64,000 bases of DNA from assembly GCA_028687585.1 (NCBI GenBank), contig JAQTZV010000002.1, positions 62,001 to 126,000 on the forward strand, written 5' to 3'. This stretch comes from Desulfuromonadaceae bacterium (GTDB lineage: Bacteria; Desulfobacterota; Desulfuromonadia; Geobacterales; Pseudopelobacteraceae). Position numbers and translations under genes: made by a program. The notes beneath the pieces were generated by a model. That model was not told the DNA's origin, ran no database searches, and worked only from the letters and a program-made list of their open reading frames with translations. This document shows, piece after piece, positions 36,956 to 46,088 of the stretch. Every line of letters starts with the position of its first letter. Position 1 is the first letter of the stretch.

Positions 36956-38329
36956 ATGAAACAAGATACCAGGAAAAAACCATTTTTTATCTGCCGTGGC
37001 GATGTCCTTGAGCCGACTGCTTCATCGGTTGTTACCGAGTACCCGCTGCAGCTGATCGTCAACGGCCGCGAGATTGCAACACTGATCGGCTCTCCGCATG
37101 ATCTTCGCTTTCTGGTCGCCGGTTTTTTACGTCTGCAGGGGTTTGTATCGTCACTGCAGGATTTTGAAATATTCAGTGTATGTGAAGAGTTCGGCACCGC
37201 TAACATCAGGATCAAAGGGGAGTTGCCGGAGCGCCTGAAACCGGTTTTGACCTCAGGGTGCGGTACCGGTATCACTTTTACGCTACCTGACGTCAGCAAA
37301 GCCGATGTAACACGTCCGCTGCATCCTGAACGACGTTCCCCACGGCATATTTTTACGCTTATGAATGAGCTGACCAAAAAAGCTGATCAGTATCGCTCAC
37401 ACGGCGGTATTCATTCAGCCGCTATCGGTCGCAACGGTGCTCTGATACTGTACGCCGAAGATCTTGGCAGGCATAATACCTTCGATAGAATTGCCGGTGA
37501 AGCGCTATTTAAAGGTATTGACATGTCAGGCGCCGAACTGGTGACATCAGGACGGGTATCAACAGAAATGGTTGCCAAAGCTTCGCTGATGGGGATCAGT
37601 GTTATCGCTTCACGCACATCTCCGACAGACATGGCGATCAAGCTCTGCGATCAGGCCGGAATCTGCCTGGTCGGCTATGTGCGTGGCGGGTCGTTTACCG
37701 TGTACAGCCATCCTGAGGTCATTGAAGAATATCCGGAGCGCGAGAAAATAGCGGGTGTTACCGGGGTTATTCTTGCCGGTGGAGCATCTCGGCGCATGGG
37801 TAGCAATAAAGCGCTGTTGGAAGTTGACGGCAATTCGATTATCTCCCGGATCTACCGGACGTTAGCCGGCATGTTTCATGAAGTAATTGTTGTCACTAAT
37901 TCTCCTCTCGATTATGAGTTTCTCCCCTGTCGCAAAGTTCCGGATATCTACTCCAACTTTGGTTCGATTGCCGGGCTGCACTCTGCACTGACTCACAGTC
38001 GTACGGCACACTCATTTGTTACCGCATGTGATATGCCGTTTCTCGACCAGTCCATTATACGCTATCTGTGTCATCTGCGGCTGGAAGAGGGGTGTGAAGC
38101 GGTCATCCCATACAGTAAAGGGGGGCAGGAACCGCTTCATGCGGTCTATTCATCAGCATGTAAAGATGTTTTTGAACAAGCCATTCTGGAAGGTGAGAGA
38201 AAAGTTGTCGATATTCTAAAGAGGATTAATATCCGGGAAGTTACGTATGATGAGGTGCGGAGCATTGGTGGTCAGTCTGCATCATTTTTGAATGTGAATA
38301 CGCCCGAAGAGTATGAGGGAATCAAGTAG
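36956..38329 (+). CDS. FdhD-MobA fusion protein
   Basis: 457 residues. Residues 1-260 are FdhD: EYPLQLIVNGREIATLIGSPHDLRFLVAGFL, the sulfur-handling cysteine in LTSGCGTG, GGIHSAAI, EDLGRHNTFDRIAGEAL, TSGRVSTEMV and ISVIASRTSPTDMAI. Residues from about 265 are MobA: GVILAGGASRRMGSNKALLEV, then CRKVPDIYSNFGSIAGLHSAL and ACDMPFLDQ. FdhD passes sulfur to the bis-MGD cofactor of formate dehydrogenase, and MobA attaches GMP to Mo-molybdopterin. One chain would couple the two steps. Only one cysteine is seen in the FdhD loop where E. coli has a CxxC pair. Confidence 0.93.
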   Translation: MKQDTRKKPFFICRGDVLEPTASSVVTEYPLQLIVNGREIATLIGSPHDLRFLVAGFLRLQGFVSSLQDFEIFSVCEEFGTANIRIKGELPERLKPVLTSGCGTGITFTLPDVSKADVTRPLHPERRSPRHIFTLMNELTKKADQYRSHGGIHSAAIGRNGALILYAEDLGRHNTFDRIAGEALFKGIDMSGAELVTSGRVSTEMVAKASLMGISVIASRTSPTDMAIKLCDQAGICLVGYVRGGSFTVYSHPEVIEEYPEREKIAGVTGVILAGGASRRMGSNKALLEVDGNSIISRIYRTLAGMFHEVIVVTNSPLDYEFLPCRKVPDIYSNFGSIAGLHSALTHSRTAHSFVTACDMPFLDQSIIRYLCHLRLEEGCEAVIPYSKGGQEPLHAVYSSACKDVFEQAILEGERKVVDILKRINIREVTYDEVRSIGGQSASFLNVNTPEEYEGIK

Positions 38330-38885
38330 CTTTGGGGGTACCTGCGGTCCGTTTGCGTGAGCGCAGTTCCGCGAAAAAACCGGTTAAAAGGGCCGAACAT
38401 TCGCTTTCAAGAACCTGCGGAAACAGTTCCACCCGGTGGTTGAGGCGTGAATCGCCGGAGAGATCAAAAAGTGAGCCTGCAGCTCCTCCCTTCGGGTCAT
38501 AGCAGCCGAAAACGACAGTGGGGATGCGAGCCAGGATGATCGCCCCCATGCACATCGTGCAGGGTTCCAGGGTGACATAGAGAACAGTATCAAGCAGCCG
38601 CCAGGAGCGAAGTTTCCGGGCGGCTTTTCTAATGGCAATCAATTCGGCGTGGCCCGTGGGGTCCTGACTCGTTTCGCGCAGGTTATGGCCGCGGGCGATG
38701 ATTCTGCCCTCGCGGACAATGACACAGCCGATAGGCACTTCCGCTTTTGACTCTGCCTTGGCAGCTTCAACAATGGCATAGCGCATCCACTGTTCGTGAC
38801 TGCGGGGTGGGGCGGGTATATGGGAGGGCGAAGAGGATGAAATAATCGTTTTTCCTTTTGCGTTGCACGTGTCGGATGTGATCAT
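38322..38885 (-). CDS. tadA: tRNA-specific adenosine deaminase
   Basis: About 187 residues from ATG 38885. Deaminase zinc site: the HAE motif in DPTGHAELIAIRKAAR and the PCxxC motif in TLEPCTMCMGAIILARI. Also VPIGCVIVREGRIIARGHNLRE and FGCYDPKGGAAGSLFDL, typical TadA. It converts A34 to inosine in tRNA-Arg(ACG). The frame stays open upstream to 39038, but no good ribosome site supports a longer protein. Even this start leaves about 26 residues before the usual EQWMRYAI beginning. Converges on the fdhD-mobA gene with an 8-nt overlap of 3' ends. Confidence 0.93.
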   Translation of the reverse strand: MITSDTCNAKGKTIISSSSPSHIPAPPRSHEQWMRYAIVEAAKAESKAEVPIGCVIVREGRIIARGHNLRETSQDPTGHAELIAIRKAARKLRSWRLLDTVLYVTLEPCTMCMGAIILARIPTVVFGCYDPKGGAAGSLFDLSGDSRLNHRVELFPQVLESECSALLTGFFAELRSRKRTAGTPKAT

Positions 38886-39185
38886 GATTTGCTGTAAAAT
38901 AAGCCTCATTCCGCATCCAGTTGTCAAGCATGATTGTTTGCCGGTAGGATTTTGCTCATTAATAGGTGGCAATGTCGATGCTGAACTGCATTTTTGATGC
39001 ACCTGTGCATCAAAACGGTGCATGCACTTTTTCAACACAAGTTACAACCTCGAATGCCGTATTCCAACGTCTCGTGGTGAGGCAAGCCCTGGTCAGGCAG
39101 TGTTGATAGCAGGGGGGCGAAATCTCCTTATCCTCAATATATACCGACCACTGCCGCTTTTACCTAGAGAGTTTTTGTTGTAATC
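38886..39185. other. Intergenic stretch, probably eroded pot operon
   Basis: 300 bases between tadA and the potC remnant. A functional potABC arrangement would have coding sequence here, yet I find no recognisable transporter peptide in any frame. It contains in-frame stops just before the potC remnant. Confidence 0.4.
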
Positions 39186-39584
39186 ATGCTCGCTTTTACT
39201 ATCCAACTGGCATCTATCGGCCACGATGTTGAGGAGGCCGCCAGAGATCTTTTTGCCAGCAACTGGTACGTTATGAGCCGGATAATGCTCCTCCTGATGC
39301 TGCCGGGTGTCGTTGCCGGAGCAATGCTGGCGTTTACCCTTTCCCTGGACGATTTCGTACTCAGCTTCTTTACCTCCGGTCCGGATTCGCAAACATTGCC
39401 CCTGTACATTTACGCTGCTGTTCGTAAAGGGGTGACTCCGGAAATACATGCACTCTCAACACTCGTTGTTTTCATTACTGTTGTGCTTGTTGTCGGGGCA
39501 GAGCGTCTTGGCAGGAAGAAAGAAATTCATAATAAGTTATATTTAATACACTGGCCCAATCCGGACAAAAATCGGGAGGTACAT
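39186..39584 (+). pseudogene. Truncated potC (spermidine/putrescine ABC permease)
   Basis: 133 codons encode only the C-terminal half of a PotC-type permease. The EAA loop (HDVEEAARDLFASNWYVMSRIMLLLMLPGV) is followed by AMLAFTLSLDDFVLSFF and TLPLYIYAAVRKGVTPEI. The first three or so membrane helices are missing and an in-frame TAG lies just upstream. There is no stop before the next gene: the frame runs straight into potD. No potA or potB is present. Confidence 0.85.
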
Positions 39585-40639
39585 ATGAAGAAAATATTTT
39601 TTGCCGTTATGCTGTTGATGTCGCTATTTGTTCGGATCGGTTTTGCTGAAGACAAAGAGCTCAGAATTTTTACCTGGTCTGAATATATGGACGAGCGGCG
39701 CTTTGCAGCAGATTTCAAAGCTGCTACCGGTATTAAAGTAAAAATCGATATCTGCGAAAATAATGAGGAAATGATAGCAAAACTGTTGGCAGGCGGCGTC
39801 AAACAGTACGATATCATTGTACCTTCAGGCTTTGTCCTGTCAATTTTAATTTCGCAGCATTTGATGCAGCCGCGGGATCACACCAAATTACCCAATCTCA
39901 AAAACCTGTCGGACCGCTTCCATAACATCCCCTACGATCCGGGCAATAAATATACCGTCGGCTGGCAATGGGGCACGGTGGGGTTATAATGTACAACAAA
40001 AACATGGTCAAGCCGGAAGCGGTAAAGTCATGGTCAGTAATGTTTGACGAGAAAAAACAGTCAGGTCCCTTCTGTTTTATGGATTCTGCCCGGGATACAA
40101 TGAGTATTGAGCTGCTTTATCTGGGCTACGATGCAAACTCCACTAATCTTGCTGAGCTGAAAAAAGCAGCGGAACTGCTTACCAGTGCAAAGAAAACCAA
40201 GAACTGCCAGGGCTTTAAGCCTGGTGTGGGAGGTAAAAATGATGTCGTCGCCGGTAGGGCCGTCATGGCGGTCGTCTATAATGGTGATGCGGAGAGAGAT
40301 ATTGCCAAGGATCCGAAAAAACTTGGGTTTTCGATACCAAAGGAAGGGAGCACGCTCTTCCTTGACCTGACGGCCATACCTGCCAATGCGCCACATCCGG
40401 ATGCCGCGCACAAATGGATCAACTGGATCCTGGAGGCTAAACGTAGCGCCATGCTGTCTAATTATAACCGCTATGCCACGCCAAACCAGGCATCAATGCC
40501 GTATATTATCCTCGCTGACCTGAAAAACGACGAGATCTATCCATCTGCAGATACCATGAAAAGATTGCACTCCGCCAAGGATCTTGGCTCTGCCAGTCGT
40601 ATCCTCGATGAAGCCTGGACCAGAGTCAAGGCCCAGTAA
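39585..40639 (+). pseudogene. Frameshifted potD (polyamine-binding protein)
   Basis: Starts at 39585 with GGGAGGT upstream and a signal peptide (KKIFFAVMLLMSLFVRIGFA), then ELRIFTWSEYMDE, GIKVKIDIC and GGVKQYDIIVPSG. The frame stops at 39989 in the middle of the conserved WQWGTVG segment. The rest (YNKNMVKPEAVKSW to the end at 40639) continues in another frame. One missing base near 39980-39985, in or next to the GGGG run, explains it. Otherwise the protein is complete, including C-terminal SADTMKRLH. It would be the periplasmic spermidine/putrescine receptor. With potA and potB missing the system is dead regardless. Confidence 0.88.
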
Positions 40640-40673
40640 TTCCAATTATAAATCTTGATTTAGAATTGGAATT
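40636..40673. other. Long inverted repeat after potD
   Basis: TAATTCCAATT ... AATTGGAATTA (11-bp arms, 16-nt spacer) starting at the potD stop codon. No T run follows, so it is a hairpin of unclear use, perhaps a weak terminator. Confidence 0.5.
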
Positions 40674-40774
40674 ACATCAACGGCAAGGCATCTGGTACAC
40701 TGCCGGTAAAAGGGCTTACGCCGAAAGCGTAAACCCTTAATCGTAACACCTTTTAACCGAGGTCTCGCCCAAAC

Positions 40775-41617
40775 ATGTTAGCGGTTCTTTGTGGCATATC
40801 AACGGCGCTCTGCTGGGGCACTGCCGATTTTATCGGCGGTTCTGCCAGTCGTCGCGCCGGTGCGTACGGCATGACACTCGGCACGGTCGCCTGTGGTTTG
40901 CTGTTTCTGCTGCCTGCGGCGTTCATTATGCAGGAGGCACCGCTCAGTTGGCACGGCTGGCTCTGGAGCATGCTTGCCGGGGTATTTGATGCAGTCGGAA
41001 TATTGCTGCTGTATATGTCGATGACATCCGGGCGATTGAGCCTGGCCGCTCCGGTTTCTGCGCTTACGTCAGCGGCGCTGCCGGTTGCCTACGGTATGGT
41101 GACGCTCGGCATACCGGATCTGTCGGTTCTTGCCGGCCTGATCCTGGCGCTGGCCTCTGTCTGGCTGGTTTCGCGGGGCGAAGAGATGGGACAGCACGGG
41201 CGAATCCGCTTTTCCGATCTGTACCTGCCGCTGCTGTCCGGCAGCTGCCTCGGGGCATTCCTTGTTCTGATGCATACAAGTAGCCATACGGCCATGTTCT
41301 GGCCGATGATTGCCGTACGCTGCGGAGGGGTTATTACGCTCCTCTGTTTGTGTGCTGCGTTCAAGTTCCGCTCTCACTCTTCGGCAGCATTTCCTTGGCG
41401 GTTGATCGTACTGTCCAGCCTGCTTGATGTCGGCGGCAACTTTTTTTATATTCTTGCCGGGCAGAGGGGGCGTATGGATGTCGCCGCCGTACTCAGTTCC
41501 CTGTTCCCCGGCACGACCGTGTTTCTCGCCTGGCTCATACTTAAGGAGCATATATCCCGGCTGCAGTTAGCCGGCATCCTGCTTGCTCTGGGCGCAATCG
41601 TGCTGTTTGCCCTGTAA
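40775..41617 (+). CDS. EamA/DMT-family transporter
   Basis: 280 residues with ten hydrophobic helices arranged as two EamA repeats. The first includes ALCWGTADFIGGSASRRAG and VGILLLYMSMTSGRLSLAAPVSALT; the second includes GGNFFYILAGQRGRMDVAAVLSSLFPGTTVFLAWLILKEHI. It is an inner-membrane drug/metabolite exporter-type protein with unknown substrate. It appears intact although both neighbours (potD and the SDR gene) are pseudogenes. No strong RBS is visible upstream of the ATG. Confidence 0.88.
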   Translation: MLAVLCGISTALCWGTADFIGGSASRRAGAYGMTLGTVACGLLFLLPAAFIMQEAPLSWHGWLWSMLAGVFDAVGILLLYMSMTSGRLSLAAPVSALTSAALPVAYGMVTLGIPDLSVLAGLILALASVWLVSRGEEMGQHGRIRFSDLYLPLLSGSCLGAFLVLMHTSSHTAMFWPMIAVRCGGVITLLCLCAAFKFRSHSSAAFPWRLIVLSSLLDVGGNFFYILAGQRGRMDVAAVLSSLFPGTTVFLAWLILKEHISRLQLAGILLALGAIVLFAL

Positions 41618-41648
41618 CGCAGAATATTGGCCGGAAAGGTGAAATACT

Positions 41649-42221
41649 ATGGATATGAAGAGACTCACGGATGCTGCAATTAAGCCATTGGCAGGGCAGG
41701 TCGCGGTCGTCACCGGGGCACAGGCAGCGCAACCGGTATCGGTTTTGTCTCTGCCTGCCGCCTTGCAATGATGGGGGCTGCAGTGGTGGTCACTTCGACT
41801 ACGAGCCGTATTTCTGATCGGGTTGCCGAGTTATCTGCGGCCGGGTTCAGTGCCAAAGGTTTTGCCGCCGATCGTCAATATTTCATCGACAACCGGAACT
41901 GTCGGGGCGATGCCGAACCAGTCCACCTATGGGTCGGCAAAAGCCGCTCTTGTCGGTTTCTCCAAATCCATAGCGCTGGAAGTGGCAACAATGGGGATCA
42001 CTGTCAATGCCGTGGCCCCGGGGTGGATTGCTACCGGCTCAGCAACAGTCGCTGAGCTTGAGGCGGGGAGGGCGACTCCGGTCGGCCGTTCCGGAACTGC
42101 TGATGAGGTCGCAGCCCTTGTGGCATTTCTCGCCTCTCCTGACGTCGCATACCTTACGGCCCAGCTGCTGGTGGTTGATGGCGGCAATTCCGTCAAAGAT
42201 GACAAGGCGCGTCACAACTGA
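41649..42221 (+). pseudogene. Decayed short-chain dehydrogenase (SDR) gene
   Basis: The start at 41649 reads PLAGQVAVVTGA, then the frame shifts to continue as TGIGFVSACRLAMMGAAVVV and ends in GFAAD. At about 41868 it jumps to a third frame with PPIVNISSTTGTVGAM, catalytic STYGSAK, FSKSIALEVATMGITVNAVAPGWI and the usual SDR C-terminus LTAQLLVVDGG. The section between (roughly 80 residues with the NNAG motif) is deleted. The NAD-binding, catalytic and C-terminal pieces are each recognisable, but the gene cannot make an enzyme. Confidence 0.85.
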
Positions 42222-42263
42222 CTGGATGAATATTTCTGAGTAATGTCTTAAACCGGTAAGCAG

Positions 42264-43436
42264 TTACTGTACAAATTCTTTTGTCATTACAATTTGTGTC
42301 CCGCCTTTTCCATCAGGCTTCAGAAGGCATAATGCTTTGATGGGTGGCAGGGGGATGCCGGGTGTAATAGTTCTGCCAATTTTTCTGTACGCCTCGTTCA
42401 AGGACTTAATCACTTCGACATCAGAGATACTTTCGTGATTACTTTTCTTATTATACGTAAACCAATCACCTGTCTCGTTTCTGAATAATTTTTTTTCTGG
42501 AAGACCATTTCGTAATTTGTTTAATCTTTCCATTACGGGAGTGATAGTTACTGTACTTGCCTGAATATTCTCAGCTGCTGCATGTCCGTTCTTTGGTGTT
42601 GATACCTGGTTTGGTTGGGGGTGTTCTTGTTGAACTGGAATATCCAAAGCTTTAGTGATATTTTTATCATAATCAGCCATTTTTTTATTAAGGTTGCTAA
42701 TGTTCTGCAGAACCGTAGAACCTGCCGTATTTTGTAATAATTGAATTTTATTCAGAGAAGCGAACATATATATCTGGAAAGAGACTAACAAGACCAGGAT
42801 TAATGAGGAGCAGAGCAAGAACGATTTAGAGAGTGTGCTTTTTGAATGTGAAGCTGAGTTGAAAACATCCATTTCCCCACTCAACACAGCTAAATTAGTT
42901 GATGCACTGTCAATCTGTTTTATCAGAGTCTCGGTGTCATGTGAAACTCCATCGATCTTCAATGAAATGTTTTGAATATTTGCCAGAGTGTCTTGCAAAG
43001 TTTCCTGAAATTTATTTTGTTCCACTCCGGCAACCATCTGTGCCTCTTTGATAGTGGCCAGCTCGGTTATTATCTCCGGAATCAGTTGAGTATTTGTTGT
43101 TTCTTGCGGTAAAGCCGCTGCAGAAGCGGCGGTATTTTTTTCTTCCCCGGAATCAACATCATACTGAGAGAAGGTTTCTTCATACTCGTTGATTTCACTT
43201 TGCGTAATCTCCAGGGCTTTATTGCCGAAAACGATATCCCCGCCTAGAAGGCTCGGAACTTCTTCTGAACGATCTGATTGTAATACACCAACGGTATCAT
43301 CCGGATGTATTTCGGTATCGGCGGTAACCTGACTTACTTCCGGAGCAGTTTGAACAGGGGAGGCCAGCTTTTTATCAACTTTTTTATCAGTTGGAACCAT
43401 AGCATTTTCTGATTTTTTTTTAGGTGAAATCGCCAT
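42264..43436 (-). CDS. Single-pass membrane protein with coiled-coil, unknown function
   Basis: 390 residues. A Lys-rich then acidic, low-complexity cytoplasmic N-terminus (1-110) is followed by a helical, probably coiled-coil stretch (about 115-195, ELATIKEAQMVAGVEQNKFQ). One membrane helix (SKSFLLCSSLILVLLVSFQIYMF, about 203-225) leads to an extracytoplasmic part with another helical segment and a C-terminal domain containing GDWFTYNKKS and RTITPGIPLPPIKALCLLK. No family recognised. The start has a GGAGAG-type site. It is followed in the same direction from the oxidoreductase gene at 43495; the 58-nt gap allows co-transcription. Confidence 0.75.
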   Translation of the reverse strand: MAISPKKKSENAMVPTDKKVDKKLASPVQTAPEVSQVTADTEIHPDDTVGVLQSDRSEEVPSLLGGDIVFGNKALEITQSEINEYEETFSQYDVDSGEEKNTAASAAALPQETTNTQLIPEIITELATIKEAQMVAGVEQNKFQETLQDTLANIQNISLKIDGVSHDTETLIKQIDSASTNLAVLSGEMDVFNSASHSKSTLSKSFLLCSSLILVLLVSFQIYMFASLNKIQLLQNTAGSTVLQNISNLNKKMADYDKNITKALDIPVQQEHPQPNQVSTPKNGHAAAENIQASTVTITPVMERLNKLRNGLPEKKLFRNETGDWFTYNKKSNHESISDVEVIKSLNEAYRKIGRTITPGIPLPPIKALCLLKPDGKGGTQIVMTKEFVQ

Positions 43437-43494
43437 AGTTTTCTCTCCATTACAGTAGTGACTTCCATAGATGATACCTTGGATATCAACAAAA

Positions 43495-44601
43495 TCAGGT
43501 GGCTAGTTTTGCCCGAATAGCCTCCACCACATAATACGCATCATTGATGGCAGTGTAGATGAGATTGGGGTGGCGTTCCTCGGCAATAGATCCTTCATTA
43601 ATTTTCATGTATGAGGGGGAGATGGCCCCACCTATGACATACACACCCTTACGTGTCGATTCAAACTCAGCAGAGAGCAGCACCAGACGATCGCCCTCTT
43701 TAGCGATTTTGCAGACGCCGGCGGTACAGGCGATGCTCTGAATATTCAGTTTGTCAAAAATCGGCACCGGCCCTTGTGAACCGATGCAGGCGATAACATT
43801 CTGCATCGGAAAGCTGAGGGCATGGTAGAGATCAATGCCGTCGGCCTGTTTAAACTCGTTGATCCTTATGGACAGGCGATCTACACCTTCGTCATCGACT
43901 TCTCCGATTCGTGGCATCGCTCCAGGCAATAGCCTAATGTTTCCACCAAGTAAGATCTCTTCTCCGAGACGTTGGGCCGTCTCTTTATTAACATCAAACG
44001 TTTCGGCTAAATGTGCCCAGAAGACGGGATGAGTGTCATGTGCTTCACGTTTGGCTTTCAAAATATTGATAATCACGTCAGCTGCGGTATTGCCGCCACC
44101 AATCACCAGCGCTTTGATCCCGACATATTTACTGACATCATCAAGGTTTTTAGCGATAATCTTGGCATCACCATATACGGTAAGTTCACGGGGAATATTG
44201 CTGCCAAAAGCAAGGACAACTTTTTTTCCTCTAAAGTTTCCTTTTGATGTAATTACGGTTAACCCGTCCCGCTCGTCCTTGATATCCTCAAAATCGACTT
44301 CCGTTTGAACAAGAAGTTTTTCATGCTGAACAAAATGCTGGACATACTGCAGGTAGCTTTCCACGGTTACCGGCTTGTCTGGAGGGCGTAATTCATCGAC
44401 CATGAACGGCATAGGAGCATCTTTTGGTTTTGATGCATACACCAGCTTTCCTTCTGGATATGTGTTGGAAATCCCCTGGAAGATGGACTTTCCCGATTCA
44501 AGTACCAGGTAGGTCAGGCCATGCTTGTGGCACAGATACGCTGTTGACAGACCGGATGGACCGCCACCGATTATAAGAACATCATACGTAGTGTTTTTCA
44601 T
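43495..44601 (-). CDS. FAD-dependent NAD(P) oxidoreductase, YpdA/thioredoxin-reductase-like
   Basis: 368 residues. N-terminal FAD-binding VLIIGGGPSGLSTAYLCHK, a second dinucleotide fold VGIKALVIGGGNTAADVI and a C-terminal FAD contact KGVYVIGGAISPSYMKI. There is no CxxC redox pair in the NADPH domain, so it is not a thioredoxin reductase; it groups with ferredoxin/flavodoxin-NADP reductase-like or YpdA-like enzymes. Electron acceptor unknown. A clear AAGGGCG site precedes the ATG. Upstream of the coiled-coil membrane protein on the same strand. Confidence 0.82.
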   Translation of the reverse strand: MKNTTYDVLIIGGGPSGLSTAYLCHKHGLTYLVLESGKSIFQGISNTYPEGKLVYASKPKDAPMPFMVDELRPPDKPVTVESYLQYVQHFVQHEKLLVQTEVDFEDIKDERDGLTVITSKGNFRGKKVVLAFGSNIPRELTVYGDAKIIAKNLDDVSKYVGIKALVIGGGNTAADVIINILKAKREAHDTHPVFWAHLAETFDVNKETAQRLGEEILLGGNIRLLPGAMPRIGEVDDEGVDRLSIRINEFKQADGIDLYHALSFPMQNVIACIGSQGPVPIFDKLNIQSIACTAGVCKIAKEGDRLVLLSAEFESTRKGVYVIGGAISPSYMKINEGSIAEERHPNLIYTAINDAYYVVEAIRAKLAT

Positions 44602-44743
44602 AAAACGCCCTTGTCATAACTTTATTATGTTACTACTCGGCAAATTTAACATGATTTCAAAGTAAGATAAAGCGGTAAGGGACTTGCCAAAAGCTGTGGA
44701 TGCGCTATCATATAAGTCAAAATCACTCTATTGGAGGTTATCT

Positions 44744-45088
44744 ATGGAAGATCGGGAAAAGAAAATTGCAGCCGCTGCATTGTTGATAGTTGCGGGCGGC
44801 GTCATCGGTGCTGGTCTTGCCTTGTTGTTTGCTCCTCAGTCGGGAACCAGAACGAGAAAAGACATTCTTCGTTACTCAAAAAAAGCTCGCAACAAGGCAG
44901 ATGAGGTTGTAGATGACTTGGCTGCCAATGTATCAAATCTGGTTGAGATAATTGGTGAAAAGACTGATGATCTGCTTGAGAAGGGCAGAGATTCTGCGGG
45001 GGGTGCCCGAAAAGATCTGATTCGGCTTATCGAAGAAGGCTCCTCAAAGCTGGAAAAGTTCAGGACCATACTGAGCAGAATGAGATAA
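44744..45088 (+). CDS. YtxH-domain protein
   Basis: 114 residues from the ATG at 44744 (TTGGAGG upstream; an earlier in-frame start at 44684 has no RBS). One N-terminal glycine-rich membrane helix (AAALLIVAGGVIGAGLALLFAPQSG) with the YtxH signature LLFAPQSGTRTRKDI, then a long amphipathic helix. Members are often stress-related small membrane proteins. The specific role is unknown. Confidence 0.85.
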   Translation: MEDREKKIAAAALLIVAGGVIGAGLALLFAPQSGTRTRKDILRYSKKARNKADEVVDDLAANVSNLVEIIGEKTDDLLEKGRDSAGGARKDLIRLIEEGSSKLEKFRTILSRMR

Positions 45089-45222
45089 TTAACTCAAATC
45101 CGGCAGGAGTTAAAATATATAACATGCTGATATTATTAATAGCACGGTGCCTTAATTATGTAGTATAGGTGAGCACGGGGAATGGGTGATCCTAGCATTA
45201 ATGAAGGGGAGTAAATTTACAG

Positions 45223-45504
45223 ATGGCTAACCAGAGACAATATATTAGAATCAAGAGCGATTCAAAGTGTACTGTAACAGATGGTGATGGCAGCAGTTTT
45301 GTGGCAATGCTGCAGGACATCTCTCTTGGTGGAGCTTTGATTCAGGTAAAAAATGGTATTCCTGCGAATCTTGCGGTTGGTGATATCTGCAGGCTGATGC
45401 TGTGCCTCAATGTCGATTCATGTCCGATAAAGTATACCTGCAGGGTCGTCAGGTATGATTTGGTTAGTATGGGAGTTCAGTTTCTAACTGATACGACCCA
45501 ATAG
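45223..45504 (+). CDS. PilZ-domain protein
   Basis: 93 residues, a single PilZ domain. The c-di-GMP-binding elements are RQYIR (RxxxR at residues 5-9) and DISLGG (D/NxSxxG at 33-38), both intact. It should bind cyclic di-GMP and act as a small adaptor. No partner is fused. AAGGGGA-type site upstream. Neighbours do not reveal its target. Confidence 0.9.
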   Translation: MANQRQYIRIKSDSKCTVTDGDGSSFVAMLQDISLGGALIQVKNGIPANLAVGDICRLMLCLNVDSCPIKYTCRVVRYDLVSMGVQFLTDTTQ

Positions 45505-45629
45505 ATACTCTGATTGATGTGCCACTGAAGCAGTTATGCAAGCAAGAAAATTGAGCCATTGGTTTGACGTTGACTTTGCGTTTCATGCCAGAACGGAGAG
45601 TTGTCTCAGTTAATAATAAGGGTGATACA

Positions 45630-45965
45630 ATGAAACTTCCGCTAAAATATTTGATAGTATTACATTTTTTGCTGGTTTCTGCTGTTGAACTTTTTGCCGC
45701 CAATCTTACACTTCCTGATACTGAAGGTTATAAACCGGTTGGAGAATCCATCGTAAATGGCGAGTTCAAAGGGTGCAATGCTCAAGTGGGCATACGGATG
45801 ACAAACACGCTATTTATCTGTACAACTTTCGGTTTTAGTCCCACATTGTATTACCCCAAAGTTACTGTTTTTAAAAACAAGAAAGGCGAGTATAAGGTAT
45901 TGATTAACGGATCCGAGTATAAAGGCTACTTTTTTAACGGGTATGAAAGAACAGAATTTCCTTAA
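45630..45965 (+). CDS. Small secreted protein, unknown function
   Basis: 111 residues from ATG 45630 (AAGGGTG site). A Sec signal (LKYLIVLHFLLVSAVELFAA) is followed by a mature part of about 90 residues with two cysteines (GCNAQ and FICTTF) that may pair, and a beta-rich pattern (YYPKVTVFKNKKGEYKVLIN). No family recognised. Follows the PilZ gene on the same strand after 125 bases. Confidence 0.65.
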   Translation: MKLPLKYLIVLHFLLVSAVELFAANLTLPDTEGYKPVGESIVNGEFKGCNAQVGIRMTNTLFICTTFGFSPTLYYPKVTVFKNKKGEYKVLINGSEYKGYFFNGYERTEFP

Positions 45966-46088
45966 GAATGGTTTTTACCCCTCTTCAGGCATAGCATAAC
46001 ATAAAGAAAGCTCAGGACATGGTATGTCCTCAGGTGCTGTGTAAAGGCCTTAAATTAAGACCAATTCAGCATTCGAGGATACTACTAC

